From positions 1-5,292 of the forward strand of contig JAISAF010000104.1 of NCBI GenBank assembly GCA_031266855.1: a stretch of 5,292 bases of DNA, given 5' to 3'. The position numbers and the translations under genes were made by a program. The notes below the pieces were generated by a model. It saw only the letters and a program-made list of their open reading frames with translations, searched no databases and was not told the origin of the DNA. The stretch is from Spirochaetales bacterium. Lineage in GTDB: Bacteria > Spirochaetota > Spirochaetia > DTKZ01. Position 1 is the first letter of the stretch. Every line of letters begins with the position of its first letter. Below are positions 5,224 to 5,292 of this stretch, in pieces.

Positions 5224-5291
5224 TTTTGGCGCTTCGCGCCAAAAACCGGGCTATCCGCTCCAATCTTTTTTACCGCTTCGCGGTAAAAAAG
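5224..5291 (-). repeat. Hairpin-core-hairpin extragenic repeat, minus orientation
   Basis: Two perfect hairpins flank one core. The first is TTTTGGCGC/GCGCCAAAA (5224-5244, loop TTC). The second is CTTTTTTACCGC/GCGGTAAAAAAG (5265-5291, loop TTC), a 12-pair stem ending one base before the window edge. Between them the minus strand reads TTGGAGCGGATAGCCCGG (5263-5246), identical at 17 of 18 positions to the core at 3895-3912. The order hairpin, core, hairpin is the same as in the 3869-3940 copy. The element may continue to the right. Confidence 0.65.
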
Positions 5292-5292
5292 G

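Noticed and set aside
5189..5287. A 32-codon plus-strand frame from the ATG at 5189 ending in TAA
   Set aside because: Most of it translates the hairpin-core-hairpin repeat and no ribosome binding site precedes it.

Overview
The window comes from a bacterial chromosome. The protein-coding parts are moderately GC-rich and are broken up by structured intergenic repeats and one very AT-rich island. A spirochaete of the Treponema group is my best guess, because the TRAP binding protein has a Gly-rich start after its signal peptide and the GC-rich repeats carry a GGAGCGG-AAGCCC type core. This is recollection, not a database result, and I hold it at roughly 50%.

Layout, left to right. (1) Bases 1-136, minus strand: the first 45 codons of an AzlC-type branched-chain amino acid exporter subunit, cut by the window edge. 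A near-consensus sigma-70 promoter sits so close to the ATG that the mRNA would be almost leaderless. (2) About 310-945: an AT-rich island (about a quarter GC in the lines I counted). It holds one small minus-strand gene that looks like a PD-(D/E)XK nuclease-fold protein, probably a short or truncated member, plus several palindromes. (3) About 945-3467: a two-gene plus-strand operon. The first gene encodes a 76-residue single-span membrane protein resembling DUF6110. It is followed with no gap (TAA then ATG) by a 685-residue P1B-type heavy-metal ATPase whose usual CPC metal motif is replaced by Tyr-Ser-Cys. (4) 3468-4028: a gene-free GC-rich stretch packed with hairpins and copies of an extragenic repeat. 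(5) 4029-5036: a TRAP transporter periplasmic binding protein (DctP family) with its own good promoter and ribosome binding site. (6) 5037-5292: palindromes and a further copy of the hairpin-core-hairpin repeat, in the opposite orientation.

The most interesting parts are the small-membrane-protein/ATPase pair, whose metal is unknown and whose motifs are atypical, and the modular repeat, in which an 18-base core is bracketed by unrelated but individually near-perfect hairpins. The three transport systems (amino acid export, metal ATPase, TRAP uptake) look like independent transcription units and not one pathway. I see no rRNA, tRNA, CRISPR array or transposase gene.
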